Shown piece by piece: positions 19,772 through 29,800 of a DNA stretch of 64,000 nt. The notes beneath the pieces are model-generated. The model saw only the letters and a list, made by a program, of their open reading frames with translations. It had not been told where the DNA came from and made no database searches. A program made the translations under genes and the position numbers. Each line of letters opens with the position of its first letter. Position 1 is the stretch's first letter. The stretch is from Lysinibacillus sp. 2017 (GTDB lineage Bacteria > Bacillota > Bacilli > Bacillales_A > Planococcaceae): positions 544,001 to 608,000 of the forward strand of contig NZ_CP029002.1 of NCBI RefSeq assembly GCF_003073375.1, read 5' to 3'.

Positions 19772-20469
19772 CAACAAAAGTAAACGAAACGTTACGCTAT
19801 AAGCTAGGGAACTAGTGAAATGTGTGGAAAATGGTCAAGTGAATTAAAGTTTAAATTCACAAGCTATTTCTAACTGTTAGGATGTAATCATTGGTGAAAT
19901 TCCAATGCATGAGCAACAGTTCCTATCTGCTCATGTGCCTAATCCTCCTGCGTCCAATGCGTGCACTATCAGCACAAAGGGGCGAAGTCAGGTGAAGTCG
20001 TAATTGGTGAAAGTCCAATGCGGGGTTCTTTAAAAAATGACTATGGCTAGGTAGACGAATCCATGGAAGCTGCGAATGGTACGTATGAATGTGTAAAAGC
20101 TAAGCTAGGAGTTCATTCATACGCCGATTATTTTCAATAATAATGAGGGAGTCTGAACAATTCGGAACTGTTAAACAGACGCTTCATTCGTAGGATAGTG
20201 GAAGCCTAAGGTCATTAAAAAGAGGGAGCAATCTAATGGAACGTTTGAAGTCTAATACAAAGAGGCAGATAGAGCTGATGAGGTGTATTAGATGACAGCG
20301 GGTTTGTAGTAGTGTCAATCGCTAGCCACATGTATTGTCATGGTAACATGGCAAGAGGAGAAAACTAGCAGGAGCGAAGAAACCCAGTCAGTGACAAGCT
20401 GACGGATCGCCGTGTGCGGTGAAAGCCGCCTGCATGGTGAAGGCTCGTTATAATGCATAAGACGAGAAT
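19772..20469 (+). ncRNA. Group II intron (ORF-less) interrupting SLH gene, shifted 5' splice site
   Basis: A 698-nt ribozyme-like element. Domain V is at about 20404-20442: stem CGCCGTGT / GCATGGTG, two-base CT bulge, GAAA tetraloop. Domain VI follows, with a bulged A at 20462, eight bases from the 3' end (...GAGAAT). The canonical boundary motif (GTAAACG) starts at 19780, but exon frames fuse only if splicing occurs 8 nt upstream, after CCT at 19771. The EBS1 candidate AGGAGTT (20107-20113) is exactly complementary to AACTCCT (19765-19771), supporting that shifted site. No reverse transcriptase is encoded, so any maturase acts in trans. It has the same organisation as the intron at 30534. 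Confidence 0.88.
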
Positions 20470-21372
20470 AGCACACCAACAGTACAAGCTATTACAGTTA
20501 CAACAGCACCAACAAAAGTAAAGTATTTAACAACAGATACATCGTTAGATTTAAGTGATTTAATTGTAACAGCAACAAAATCTGACAGTACAACAGCGGT
20601 AGTGAATGCTGGTGATTTACAAGTATTACCTGTGGACTTTACTACAGTAGGAACAAAAATGATTACAGTTACTTATGAAGGGAAAACAGCTACCTTTGAT
20701 ATCATTGTGGAAGAGCCTATTAATTATAGTAGTAAAACAATTCAAAGTTTAGACTTCTCAACGGTGTATGCAACACAAGCTCAAGCTAAACTGGTTAGTA
20801 AACCTGTAACGGTAGGAGATTTTACAGGAAATCGAAAGGACTTTACCATTGTGATTAATGGGGAACGAATTCCAATTTATATTTCATGGGCTTTATCAAC
20901 AGATTTTACTAAGGGTGCATCTATGGGAAGTGTAGTAGACAGTCATATTCAAGATTATTTCTTCCAAAAAAATGGCGTCGATGGCATAATGAATCGTACA
21001 GTAACAGCTTTTGGCTTTGATGATACTTTCCAAATAAGCACATTCCAAACGGGTTCAACAGCTGCCTTTACTTTAGAAGGTGCAGATTGGTCGTACTTCT
21101 TTGATCAATCATCCGCACAAGGCACAAATGATGATACTTCTAAAAATCGTACTTTTACTATAGCTGATGGGGCAAATACAGTAGCCATTTCCTTAACTAG
21201 TAAGTACACAACGATAGATCAACTAATTACTTTATTAAATAATCGTTTACGCGATGCGAATATACAAGCACAAGCTACAAAGGTGGATGGTCAACATTTC
21301 CAAATCACAACAACCGCTGCAGATGTTAATTTAGTGTTTGCGGGTGCAGATAAAAATAGCTTTTTTGATTAA
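20470..21372 (+). CDS. SLH-domain surface protein, exon 2 (Ig-like C-terminus)
   Basis: The frame begins with AGC right after the intron and stays open for 300 codons. It carries a Big_3-like Ig domain (about residues 5-80: TVTTAPTKVKYLTTDTSLDL) and a longer domain with repeated FD.TFQIS/FTIADGANTVAI patterns. There is no ribosome site before its first ATG (20602), and codons upstream of that ATG are clearly protein-coding in the same frame, so it is not an independent gene. Spliced to codon 960 of exon 1 it gives a 1260-aa SLH protein. Confidence 0.8.
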   Translation, partial: STPTVQAITVTTAPTKVKYLTTDTSLDLSDLIVTATKSDSTTAVVNAGDLQVLPVDFTTVGTKMITVTYEGKTATFDIIVEEPINYSSKTIQSLDFSTVYATQAQAKLVSKPVTVGDFTGNRKDFTIVINGERIPIYISWALSTDFTKGASMGSVVDSHIQDYFFQKNGVDGIMNRTVTAFGFDDTFQISTFQTGSTAAFTLEGADWSYFFDQSSAQGTNDDTSKNRTFTIADGANTVAISLTSKYTTIDQLITLLNNRLRDANIQAQATKVDGQHFQITTTAADVNLVFAGADKNSFFD

Positions 21373-21443
21373 AATGTCGGTGTTACGTAAACTCATAATT
21401 TACTTGAGATTTATGAAAATGCATTGAGCGTGTAACAATGAAG

Positions 21444-21483
21444 GAAGTCTCTGTGAGTGCAATCTCATAGGGGACTTCTTTTT
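21444..21483 (+). terminator. Intrinsic terminator after exon 2
   Basis: GAAGTCTCTGTGAG-TGCAA-TCTCATAGGGGACTTC followed by TTTTT. Confidence 0.75.
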
Positions 21484-21589
21484 GCATTGGAAATCCAATA
21501 TTTTACATAAAAGTCCATCAACCCTTTAAAACAACTCAATTAAAACCTATAATAAAAGATAGAATAGTTTAAACGAGAGGAGTTGCAGC

Positions 21590-23452
21590 ATGAATAAAAG
21601 AAAAATAGTTATTACTATTGGAACTTTAGCGAGCCTTGTAGTAATTGCTTTAATAATCAACTACATAACAAAACCAAAAATAATGGCGCAGTCCTATGAA
21701 AAGCCCGTTGCAATCGGAAATTTGGAAGCGCAATATGACGTCATTGTCATTGGGGGAGAACCTGAGGGTGTAGCAGCAGCGGTCATGGCGGCGCGCAGTG
21801 GCTCGAAAACCTTACTGATTGAAAAGCGCGAGGATCTAGGGGGGCTCTTTACGTTTGGAATGCTGAACTTTTTAGATATCCCAAAAAGTAAAAGTACTAG
21901 ACAAATTAGTCGCGGTATTTATAAAGAATGGCATGCGTTAGTTGGTAAGGACAATGCCTTTAATATTGAAGATGCAAAGGCTGCGTTTAAGCAATTAGTT
22001 TTTGCCGAGGAAAACTTAACTTTGTCTGTCAGTACAACCGTTGAAGAGATATTATTAACCGGCAATACACTAACTGGTGTCAAAGTAAAAAATGCAAATG
22101 GTACATACATAGTAAAAGGGAAAGCTTTTATTGATGCTACTCAGGATGCGGATATTGCGGTTATGGCGAATGTCCCATACTTTGTTGGTGGGAAGGACAT
22201 TGGCATTGAAGATAAAAAAATGGCGGTAACCTTAATGCTCCATTTAAAAAATGTCGATTGGAAAAAGGTTAAGGAAACAGCAAAATCCGAGAAGTTTGGC
22301 CAAGCGGAGGTAAAAAAATCGGTCGCCTGGGGATTCACGAAGCTGCACGATCTATATACGCCGGTTGAGGAAAATACCCGTTTACGAGGACTTAATCTAG
22401 TAAAAGAGGGCGACGACTATTATATTAACGCGTTGCAAATTTTTGATGTGGATGGCTTAAGTGAAACAGCGAAGGCAGAGGCGATTGAAAAAGGAAAGCG
22501 TGAGACGAAGCCTATTGTAGATTATTTAAGAAAGGAATTTGGTGGCTTTGAAAACGCAGAAATTGCAGGTTACCCAACAGAACTGTATGTACGTGAAACC
22601 CGCCACATTTTAGCGGAGTACCAGTTACCGATGTCGGATGTTTGGAAAAATAGCGACCATTGGGATAATATCGGCTACGGTGCCTATCCGGTAGACGTGC
22701 AGGCGCAAACACCACACGATTATGGCTATGTCATTTCAACGCCGAGTCAATATGCGATTCCATTTCGTTCGCTTGTTCCTTTAAAAATTGATGGGCTTTT
22801 AGTCGTCGGGCGTTCAGCGGGCTATTCATCGTTAGCTGCAGGCAGTACAAGAATTGTCCCAACCGGCATGGTAACGGGCGATGCAGCTGGAACTGCGGCG
22901 TCATTGGCCATTAAAGAAGGCGTCACATTCCGCGAATTAAGTAAGGATGAGGCCTTAATCGAACAACTACGCGCGAACTTAAAGCATCAAGGCGCATTTG
23001 TGAAGCAGGTAGAAGCTAGTTATCCATATGAGGACGAATGGTTTGATCAATCTGTACAAACACTCATTAACTACGGTTTAGTGATAGGTGGCTATGACAA
23101 TGATTTAATGGTAGAAAAGCCCGTAACGACGCATAATTTTATGAATATGCTAATGGGCTCTGTTAATCGCATACAGACAGAAAAGGCTATCGAGCGTAGT
23201 GAGCAGTTGCAAACCGTATATAATGAAATTTTCTACAAGGAAAATGAGCCGCTTGATTTAAATAAAGCGAGTGCTATTGTAGCTGGAATTTTCCTAGATC
23301 AACCAGCAGATGAACGTAATTGGACAAGCTTAATCGAGGCGGGGATCATTAGTAAATCCACTTCTGAAAATATCGATTCAGCAAACCATCACTTAGTCGC
23401 CAAGGAAATGTACGCCATTTGCGCGGATGTTATCGGATTTCTTAGTTTGTAG
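21590..23452 (+). CDS. Exported/membrane-anchored FAD-dependent oxidoreductase
   Basis: 620 aa with AGAGGAG before the ATG. An N-terminal membrane anchor (about 6-27) is followed by a FAD_oxidored (PF12831-type) domain: dinucleotide motif VIVIGGEPEGVAAAVMAARSG, a Glu for ribose (LLIEKREDLGGLF), and C-terminal FAD motif VVGRSAGYSSLAAGSTRIVP with GDAAGTAASLA. The first glycine motif is GGEPEG rather than GxGxxG. The last ~130 residues (PYEDEWFDQSVQTLINYGLV) look like a worn SLH domain, unusual for this family and consistent with the surrounding genes. Substrate unknown. Confidence 0.85.
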   Translation: MNKRKIVITIGTLASLVVIALIINYITKPKIMAQSYEKPVAIGNLEAQYDVIVIGGEPEGVAAAVMAARSGSKTLLIEKREDLGGLFTFGMLNFLDIPKSKSTRQISRGIYKEWHALVGKDNAFNIEDAKAAFKQLVFAEENLTLSVSTTVEEILLTGNTLTGVKVKNANGTYIVKGKAFIDATQDADIAVMANVPYFVGGKDIGIEDKKMAVTLMLHLKNVDWKKVKETAKSEKFGQAEVKKSVAWGFTKLHDLYTPVEENTRLRGLNLVKEGDDYYINALQIFDVDGLSETAKAEAIEKGKRETKPIVDYLRKEFGGFENAEIAGYPTELYVRETRHILAEYQLPMSDVWKNSDHWDNIGYGAYPVDVQAQTPHDYGYVISTPSQYAIPFRSLVPLKIDGLLVVGRSAGYSSLAAGSTRIVPTGMVTGDAAGTAASLAIKEGVTFRELSKDEALIEQLRANLKHQGAFVKQVEASYPYEDEWFDQSVQTLINYGLVIGGYDNDLMVEKPVTTHNFMNMLMGSVNRIQTEKAIERSEQLQTVYNEIFYKENEPLDLNKASAIVAGIFLDQPADERNWTSLIEAGIISKSTSENIDSANHHLVAKEMYAICADVIGFLSL

Positions 23453-23494
23453 GATGGGACAGGCAGTGCGTGTAAATAATATAAAATAAATAGA

Positions 23495-23528
23495 GCCCTA
23501 TGCAAGAGTAATCTTACATAGGGCTTTT
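23495..23528 (+). terminator. Intrinsic terminator between convergent genes
   Basis: GCCCTATGCAAGA-GTAA-TCTTACATAGGGC followed by TTTT; it ends the FAD oxidoreductase gene. Confidence 0.8.
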
Positions 23529-23571
23529 GGGTTACCTAAATTTCCCTTTACTGCTTTGAAAGGAGTAACCG

Positions 23572-25260
23572 CTATTCAACTTCCAACTCATAAATGACTT
23601 TGCGTTTCATCGTTTCTGTGTACCAAATAATTTTATTATCTTTCACGATTGGTTGGGCCGTTGATAGTAAGAAGCCTGGCTTTGTTTGGATTGCAGAAAT
23701 TATTGCACCCTGCTCGTTTACAGAAACATATTTTAAGTCCTTAATTTTTCCTTCATTTGTATATTCATTCCATAGTATAACGAACTTTTCATCGCTTATT
23801 TTTACAATCGTTGGTGTTGTCGTGTAAAAATCGGTGTTTTCATAATGTGCGATTTCAGTTTTCATACTTACCGTGCTTGAAGAATTGAAATCTTTATTGA
23901 TTGCATATACATAGATATTTCGTTTATTTATATCGCCATTTTCTAGCTCGTATGATGTGTACAGATACGAATTATTTTGATTAATTGAGTTAAAGGCCAC
24001 TAAAATATGATTTTTTGAAATTTCCATACCACCGATTGATACGCCTGTTACGTTTGCTCCAGTTGCTCCTGAAATGTCAAAAATGTTTAGTTCTTCACGA
24101 TTTCCAGTTGGACTTTCTTTCTGCAGAACAAGTGAACGTGGATAGGCATCACCATGATCTAAATAGATCGTATTGCCATTATCGAAGGCCACATATTGAT
24201 CGAATGAATGGCTTACGTGATTCCATTGAAATGGCTCCAGTTTATTGATGACTTCCATTGTATTCGTATTGAGCATAAGTGTAAGTTGGGATTGATGATT
24301 CAAGCCGTCATTACTTGTATAACGCTCACGTGAAGTATGATAGGCTAGTAAATCGCCATGCTCTGCCATTCGACCAGTAGCAGCATCAAATGGAATGGTC
24401 GTTATGATTGCATTCCCATAAATAGAGGCTGCGCTTATGCGATTGAAATTTTTATCGTATTTGACAATACGAATGACTTCCTTGTTTGTTTCTTCTTGGT
24501 TGGGTTGACCAAAGGAAATATAGTTGTATTGCGCACCGCTATAAAATGTCCCGAAAATCGGTAATTCGAAAGGAATTGATTTTTTAGACGTCGTTTGATA
24601 GTTTTCGTCATAGGTTGTAACTGAAATAGTGTCATCTACTGTTAATACAGAAGTTTGACCTTCTATGTCGAATACAAATTCTTGAATAGTAGAGGCCCAT
24701 CTAGGATGATTATAACTTTTGATGTTATCGATAGTGCTAACATTTACACCAAGTGGGTATTCTCCGGGAATGCCAGGTGTTGTAACTGTGATTTTCTGTG
24801 TTTTAGCATCATAGCCAATTGTTATGTTTAATAAAGAAGTAAGCTCTCGTAGTTGAAAATAAGTTGAACCATCAATTACGTAGGCGTTCATCCGTTGCAA
24901 CTTATTTGCAACTTTAATTTTAGTTGGCTGATTAGTTATGCTATATGGCTTGTACTTTGATTCACTGTATGTAGGATAATCGAATTCATATTCTTCTTTT
25001 GGAAGGATTTCGATAACTTTACTTTTAGAATCCCAGCCGATGTTGAACCGACTAGATTCATCAACTAAAATTTGAGCTAAATCACGTAATTGAAAATAGT
25101 TATTACCGTTAATATTATAGACACCTGCTTGGATCTCATGCTCGTTTACTAAAATTGTTGTGTGAGAAGGTGTTGCTTTAATTGATTCGGCTTCTGCGTT
25201 AGTAGTAGAGAAGAGTAATAGTGCTAAAAATGTAAAGAAAAATACAACTGGCTTTCTCAT
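23572..25260 (-). CDS. Exported protein with two stalk (copper amine oxidase N) domains
   Basis: 562 aa from ATG 25260 (GGAG eight bases upstream; a GTG three codons earlier is less well placed). Signal peptide about 1-25, then two copies of the stalk domain (about 30-80 and 100-160: NGNNYFQLRDLAQIL, DGSTYFQLRELTSLL). A long beta-propeller-like region follows with repeated strand patterns (FVILWNEYTNEGKIKDLKYV). No enzyme motif was recognised. It is probably attached to the cell surface through the stalk domains. It is convergent to the FAD oxidoreductase. Confidence 0.8.
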   Translation of the reverse strand: MRKPVVFFFTFLALLLFSTTNAEAESIKATPSHTTILVNEHEIQAGVYNINGNNYFQLRDLAQILVDESSRFNIGWDSKSKVIEILPKEEYEFDYPTYSESKYKPYSITNQPTKIKVANKLQRMNAYVIDGSTYFQLRELTSLLNITIGYDAKTQKITVTTPGIPGEYPLGVNVSTIDNIKSYNHPRWASTIQEFVFDIEGQTSVLTVDDTISVTTYDENYQTTSKKSIPFELPIFGTFYSGAQYNYISFGQPNQEETNKEVIRIVKYDKNFNRISAASIYGNAIITTIPFDAATGRMAEHGDLLAYHTSRERYTSNDGLNHQSQLTLMLNTNTMEVINKLEPFQWNHVSHSFDQYVAFDNGNTIYLDHGDAYPRSLVLQKESPTGNREELNIFDISGATGANVTGVSIGGMEISKNHILVAFNSINQNNSYLYTSYELENGDINKRNIYVYAINKDFNSSSTVSMKTEIAHYENTDFYTTTPTIVKISDEKFVILWNEYTNEGKIKDLKYVSVNEQGAIISAIQTKPGFLLSTAQPIVKDNKIIWYTETMKRKVIYELEVE

Positions 25261-25408
25261 ATGGTACACTCCATTCTTATGATATGAATTTAGTATAAAC
25301 TATTGGGAAATAAAGTAAATGAGGTAATTGGATGCGTCTTTTGCGTTTGAAAGCTGAAATGCGCCATTTGTGCGGATGTTATGGGGTTTATTCAGCATGG
25401 GTATCTTT

Positions 25409-25457
25409 AATGGACCAGTACATAGCTTCGGCTGTATAGAGCTTTTCTTTTTGCCCA
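25409..25457. repeat. Partial GTGCAC repeat (terminator module)
   Basis: TACATAGC-TTCG-GCTGTATA followed by GAGCTTTTCTTTTTGCCC matches the 3' module of the full copies; the palindrome part is missing. It lies between two minus-strand genes. Confidence 0.5.
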
Positions 25458-25465
25458 AATAACAA

Positions 25466-26248
25466 TCATTCCCTCACCGTCAACCAATCATAAAACGGCA
25501 CAGGTCGCTTGCTTTTTACTTGCTGCATTTCAACTTCTTTCACGTTTGGCCTAACAACCGCTCGCTCATAAGCCCCTTTATACACCGCACGTAATGTCGT
25601 TTGAATCGTCAGCTTACCATCTTGTACATCATGAATAATACGCAACATGGCATCTCTTGCAATCGTAAACTCGCGCATAGTTTGAATAGGTGTTGCTAAA
25701 ATGGCTTTATGTAAACCTTCTTTTAGCTCGTCCTTCATCGGAAAATCTTGCAGAAATTCACAAAGCGTATTTTGCCAATTATTAATTTGTGAGAGTCTAT
25801 TAATATATATTTCATGTAAAGAGCTTGTTTTAAAAAGATTAAAAGAAATAGATTGGTTGGCAGGAATATCCTCACAAACCTTGATGTCATGCGTATTTTC
25901 AGTTGGGACCCGCTCGGACATTTCCGATGGGACATGTAAAAGTTGATAAATATTCGCACCCTTAATGCCGTTTAGTTTTGTGCTAGCGACAATGCGTAAA
26001 ATGCCTAATTCATTTAACTTTTTCACAGCACGATATACCGTTTTGGTGCTAACCCCAACATGATCCGCAATCGTTTTAGCCTTTAAATGTGCAGCACCTG
26101 GGTAGGCAAGTGCGGATTGTGAGATGCGTAAAGTAACATTGCGTTCTGCTTCTGTTAAGTCATGACTTTCAAGATGAATTGCCACCACTTCGTCCATTTC
26201 TGCAACCGTGTTAAATGTTTGATAGTCCTTTAAATAATCAAAAACCAT
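25466..26248 (-). CDS. Helix-turn-helix DNA-binding protein
   Basis: 260 aa from ATG 26248, preceded by AAGGGAGCG; in-frame codons further upstream lack a ribosome site. Residues ~25-105 form a winged-helix/HTH_36-type domain (LKAKTIADHVGVSTKTVYRA, then VKKLNELGIL), as in many Bacillales plasmid, phage and chromosomal regulators. The C-terminal part is helical with no recognised motif. It could be a regulator or a replication-associated protein of an integrated element; no target is evident, but it diverges from the SLH gene at 26844. Confidence 0.75.
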   Translation of the reverse strand: MVFDYLKDYQTFNTVAEMDEVVAIHLESHDLTEAERNVTLRISQSALAYPGAAHLKAKTIADHVGVSTKTVYRAVKKLNELGILRIVASTKLNGIKGANIYQLLHVPSEMSERVPTENTHDIKVCEDIPANQSISFNLFKTSSLHEIYINRLSQINNWQNTLCEFLQDFPMKDELKEGLHKAILATPIQTMREFTIARDAMLRIIHDVQDGKLTIQTTLRAVYKGAYERAVVRPNVKEVEMQQVKSKRPVPFYDWLTVRE

Positions 26249-26843
26249 ATAAATCGCTCCCTTCATAATACATATAGAAAATTTGACTACTCGAGGGGAC
26301 ATGTTTTTGAAAGTTTTTTAATTCTTTTCAATAAGAAGGAGCAACCGCTAGAATGTGGCTGCTCTAAATACCGTGTAACTTGTATAAAATAATACAAATA
26401 AAACGAAGCAGCTCTCACCAATAAAGGGAAGCTGCTTCGTTTTATATTTTTTTAGGAAATCCCATAGGACGTGTTTAAAAATATTTATCAGATAATTAGG
26501 AATTATTTTTCGATATATTGTCGAAATGTTCAAATGATAATTTTTTGTTAGTTCTAATGACGTATGCGATTTTTTGTTGGCTAATTCAAGGTTTTTTTGT
26601 ATATCACTGGAAAAAATTGAAGTTGTATATATATATATAATCCTAAGGCACTGATTTATTTCAATCTAAAATGATTCTAAAGAACTTATTTGAATGTGCA
26701 TACAAATGTCTATTTTAGTCGTTGTATATCTTTTTTATTACTTAATTTCCTAAAAATATGGAAATTATGTTCCAAATAAATTACAATTGATTAGATTCAT
26801 ATTTCAAAATATGACAAATAACTACATTTTAGGAGGAGTTCGA
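26249..26843. other. Divergent intergenic region with duplicated terminator block
   Basis: It contains an 87-bp block (26356-26442) repeated at 36429, then AT-rich DNA with a run of TA dinucleotides near 26628 that forms the upstream region of the SLH gene. No small gene was found. Confidence 0.55.
26356..26442 (+). repeat. 87-bp repeat A (with hairpin), copy 1
   Basis: Starts TGGCTGCTCTAAATACCGTG and ends in the hairpin AAAACGAAGCAGCT...AGCTGCTTCGTTTT, then a T-rich tail. The copy at 36429-36515 differs by one base in the second arm. Its place between divergent promoters suggests it moved here as a unit. Confidence 0.8.
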
Positions 26844-29800
26844 ATGGGTAAAAAAAGTAAGAAACATAATCAAAAAGCTAAATTTATTAAAGCAACCTCA
26901 GCTGCAGTGGTGGCTGCATCTGCAGTTGTAGTAGCTGCACCAGCCGCTACAGAGGCAAGTACACTGAAGGATATTAATTCTTCACAATATTTCTATGAGG
27001 ATGTATTAAATCTTAACGCACGTGGGATTATTGGTGGGTTCCCAGATGGGACATTTAAACCAGGTGAAATTTTAACACGTGGTCAAGCAGCAAAAATTAT
27101 TGCAGGTGTACTAAATTTAGATACGACAAATGTTGTAAACCCTAACTTCAAAGACATTCCTAAAACACATCCATTCTACGGGTCAATTGCTGCATTAAAA
27201 CAAGCAGGAATTATTGGTGGCTATGAAGATGGAACTTTCCGTCAAGATCAGCCAATCCAACGTAACCACGTAGCAAAAATTTTAACACTTGCGCTAAATC
27301 TAAAAGCAAATAATGTAAATTCACTACCATTTACTGATGTAAATCCAATGTATAAATCTGCAATTGCCGCTTTATATGAAAATAACATCACAACTGGTAA
27401 AACAGCTACGAAATTTGATGGAACTGCAAACGTAACGCGCGGTCAAATGGCTTCATTTATTGTACGTGCAGAAAAAGCAGCTACTCAAGAACAAACGATT
27501 ACATTCAATGTTAATGATTATACAAATACAGCAATTACTGTGGATGGAAATACATATTCATTCGATTCAGCAGTAAAATCAATCTTCACAGAAGCTAACA
27601 AGGTTGCTTTAGCTGGTGCATCTGTAACTGCCGTTGTGAAAGATGGGGTCATTAAATATGTAAACAGACTTGTATTAAATAACGCAGGCACTGAAGAGTC
27701 ACCTGTTGTATTTGAAACAAATGCATCAATTGGTTCATTAGTAATTAATGCAAACTACGTAACAGTGAAAAATGCACACGTAACTGAAAATGCGACAATT
27801 ACTTCCAACGTAAATTCAGAAGTAGTATTAGACGGCGTAACGGTCGCTGGTGAAGTCGTTGTAGACAACTCAATCGTTGGCGCATTAGCCTCTATAGATA
27901 GCAAATTCGCTCAAGACGAGTTAAAAGGACCAAAATTAAAATTAGTAAACGCGATTGTACAATCATTAAACGTAAAACGTGACAATACCTCAATCGAATC
28001 AAACACAACAATTCCACAAATTACAATTGCTGCAACAGTTGAAGTAGTAAATGTAGATGGAACGGTTACGAAAATTACAGTTGAATCAACTGCTAAATTA
28101 GAAATTACAGGTAATGCAACGATCGAAGAATTAATTTTAACAACTTTAGCTGAACTAGCATTAAACATTGCTGGTCAAATCGAATCATTAGTAGTTGAAA
28201 ACCCAGAAGCAACTGTAACAGTTGGTACGGGAGTCAAGGTTAATGAATTAACAGTTCCAGAAGGTTCAACAGCTGCAAGTATTATTGATAACTATTCTTC
28301 AATTGCTTCTCAAATTACAAAAGTCGTGATTGGGGACTCTACAACTGGCACTGGTGAGACAGCTACTGGACAGACGCCAAGTACAGGTGGCGGGTCTAGT
28401 TCTGGAGGATCAGGAGGTTCAGGTGGAGGAACAACACCAACACCAACACCAACACCAACACCAGTAACAACGCATGTAGCAACAGCTAAAGCAGCAGTAG
28501 AAACTGCAAATACAGCTAACAAGTATAAAAATCTAGTATTAGTAAACGGAATTACACTTCTAAATGCATTAACAGCTGAAATTAAAGTGAATGTAAATAA
28601 CATTGCGGTAACAATAGAAGTTGCAAAAACAACAACAGCGGATACATTTACAGTCACTCTAAAAGCAACTGGTGAAGCAGACGCAACGATTACAGTAACT
28701 GCAACTGAAAAAGTGGATGGTGACCAAACTACGGTAACTAAAGCAGCGTTAAACACAAAAGTTACTGATGCGAAAGCAGTAACACCAGTAGCAGTATCTT
28801 TAGACGGTTCTGATGTGTTAACAACAGAACAATGGACAACACAAGCAGAATTAGATGCCTTTACTGGAGCAATTGCAGCAGCAGAAGTAGTAGTAGCTGA
28901 TACAAATGCAACACAAGGTGCGGTAGATCAAGCAGTAACAGATTTACAAGCTGCAATAGATGCTTACGCATTAGCACAAGAAGCTGGAACGAAAGTTGCA
29001 GTAACTAAAGCAGCGTTAGACACAAAAGTTACTGATGCGAAAGCAGTAACACCAGTAGCAGTATCTTTAGACGGTTCTGATGTGTTAACAACAGAACAAT
29101 GGACAACACAAGCAGAATTAGATGCCTTTACTGGAGCAATTGCAGCAGCAGAAGTAGTAGTAGCTGATACAAATGCAACACAAGGTGCGGTAGATCAAGC
29201 AGTAACAGATTTACAAGCTGCAATAGATGCTTACGCATTAGCACAAGAAGCTGGAACGAAAGTTGCAGTAACTAAAGCAGCGTTAAACACAAAAGTTACT
29301 GATGCGAAAGCAGTAACACCAGTAGCAGTATCTTTAGACGGTTCTGATGTGTTAACAACAGAACAATGGACAACACAAGCAGAATTAGATGCCTTTACTG
29401 GAGCAATTGCAGCAGCAGAAGTAGTAGTAGCTGATACAAATGCAACACAAGGTGCGGTAGATCAAGCAGTAACAGATTTACAAGCTGCAATAGATGCTTA
29501 CGCATTAGCACAAGAAGCTGGAACGAAAGTTGCAGTAACTAAAGCAGCGTTAGACACAAAAGTTACTGATGCGAAAGCAGTAACACCAGTAGCAGTATCT
29601 TTAGACGGTTCTGATGTGTTAACAACAGAACAATGGACAACACAAGCAGAATTAGATGCCTTTACTGGAGCAATTGCAGCAGCAGAAGTAGTAGTAGCTG
29701 ATACAAATGCAACACAAGGTGCGGTAGATCAAGCAGTAACAGATTTACAAGCTGCAATAGATGCTTACGCATTAGCACAAGAAGCTGGAACGAAAGTTGC

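Noticed and set aside
20602-21372. Treating the frame from ATG 20602 as an independent secreted protein gene
   Set aside because: There is no ribosome site or signal peptide, and the same frame is coding for 44 codons upstream back to the intron end, so it is an exon.
28310-28756. Antisense ORFs inside the S-layer and SLH genes (also near 4425, 18460, 45402, 50870)
   Set aside because: They are mirror frames of strongly biased Ala/Thr/Val codons, without ribosome sites or recognisable domains.
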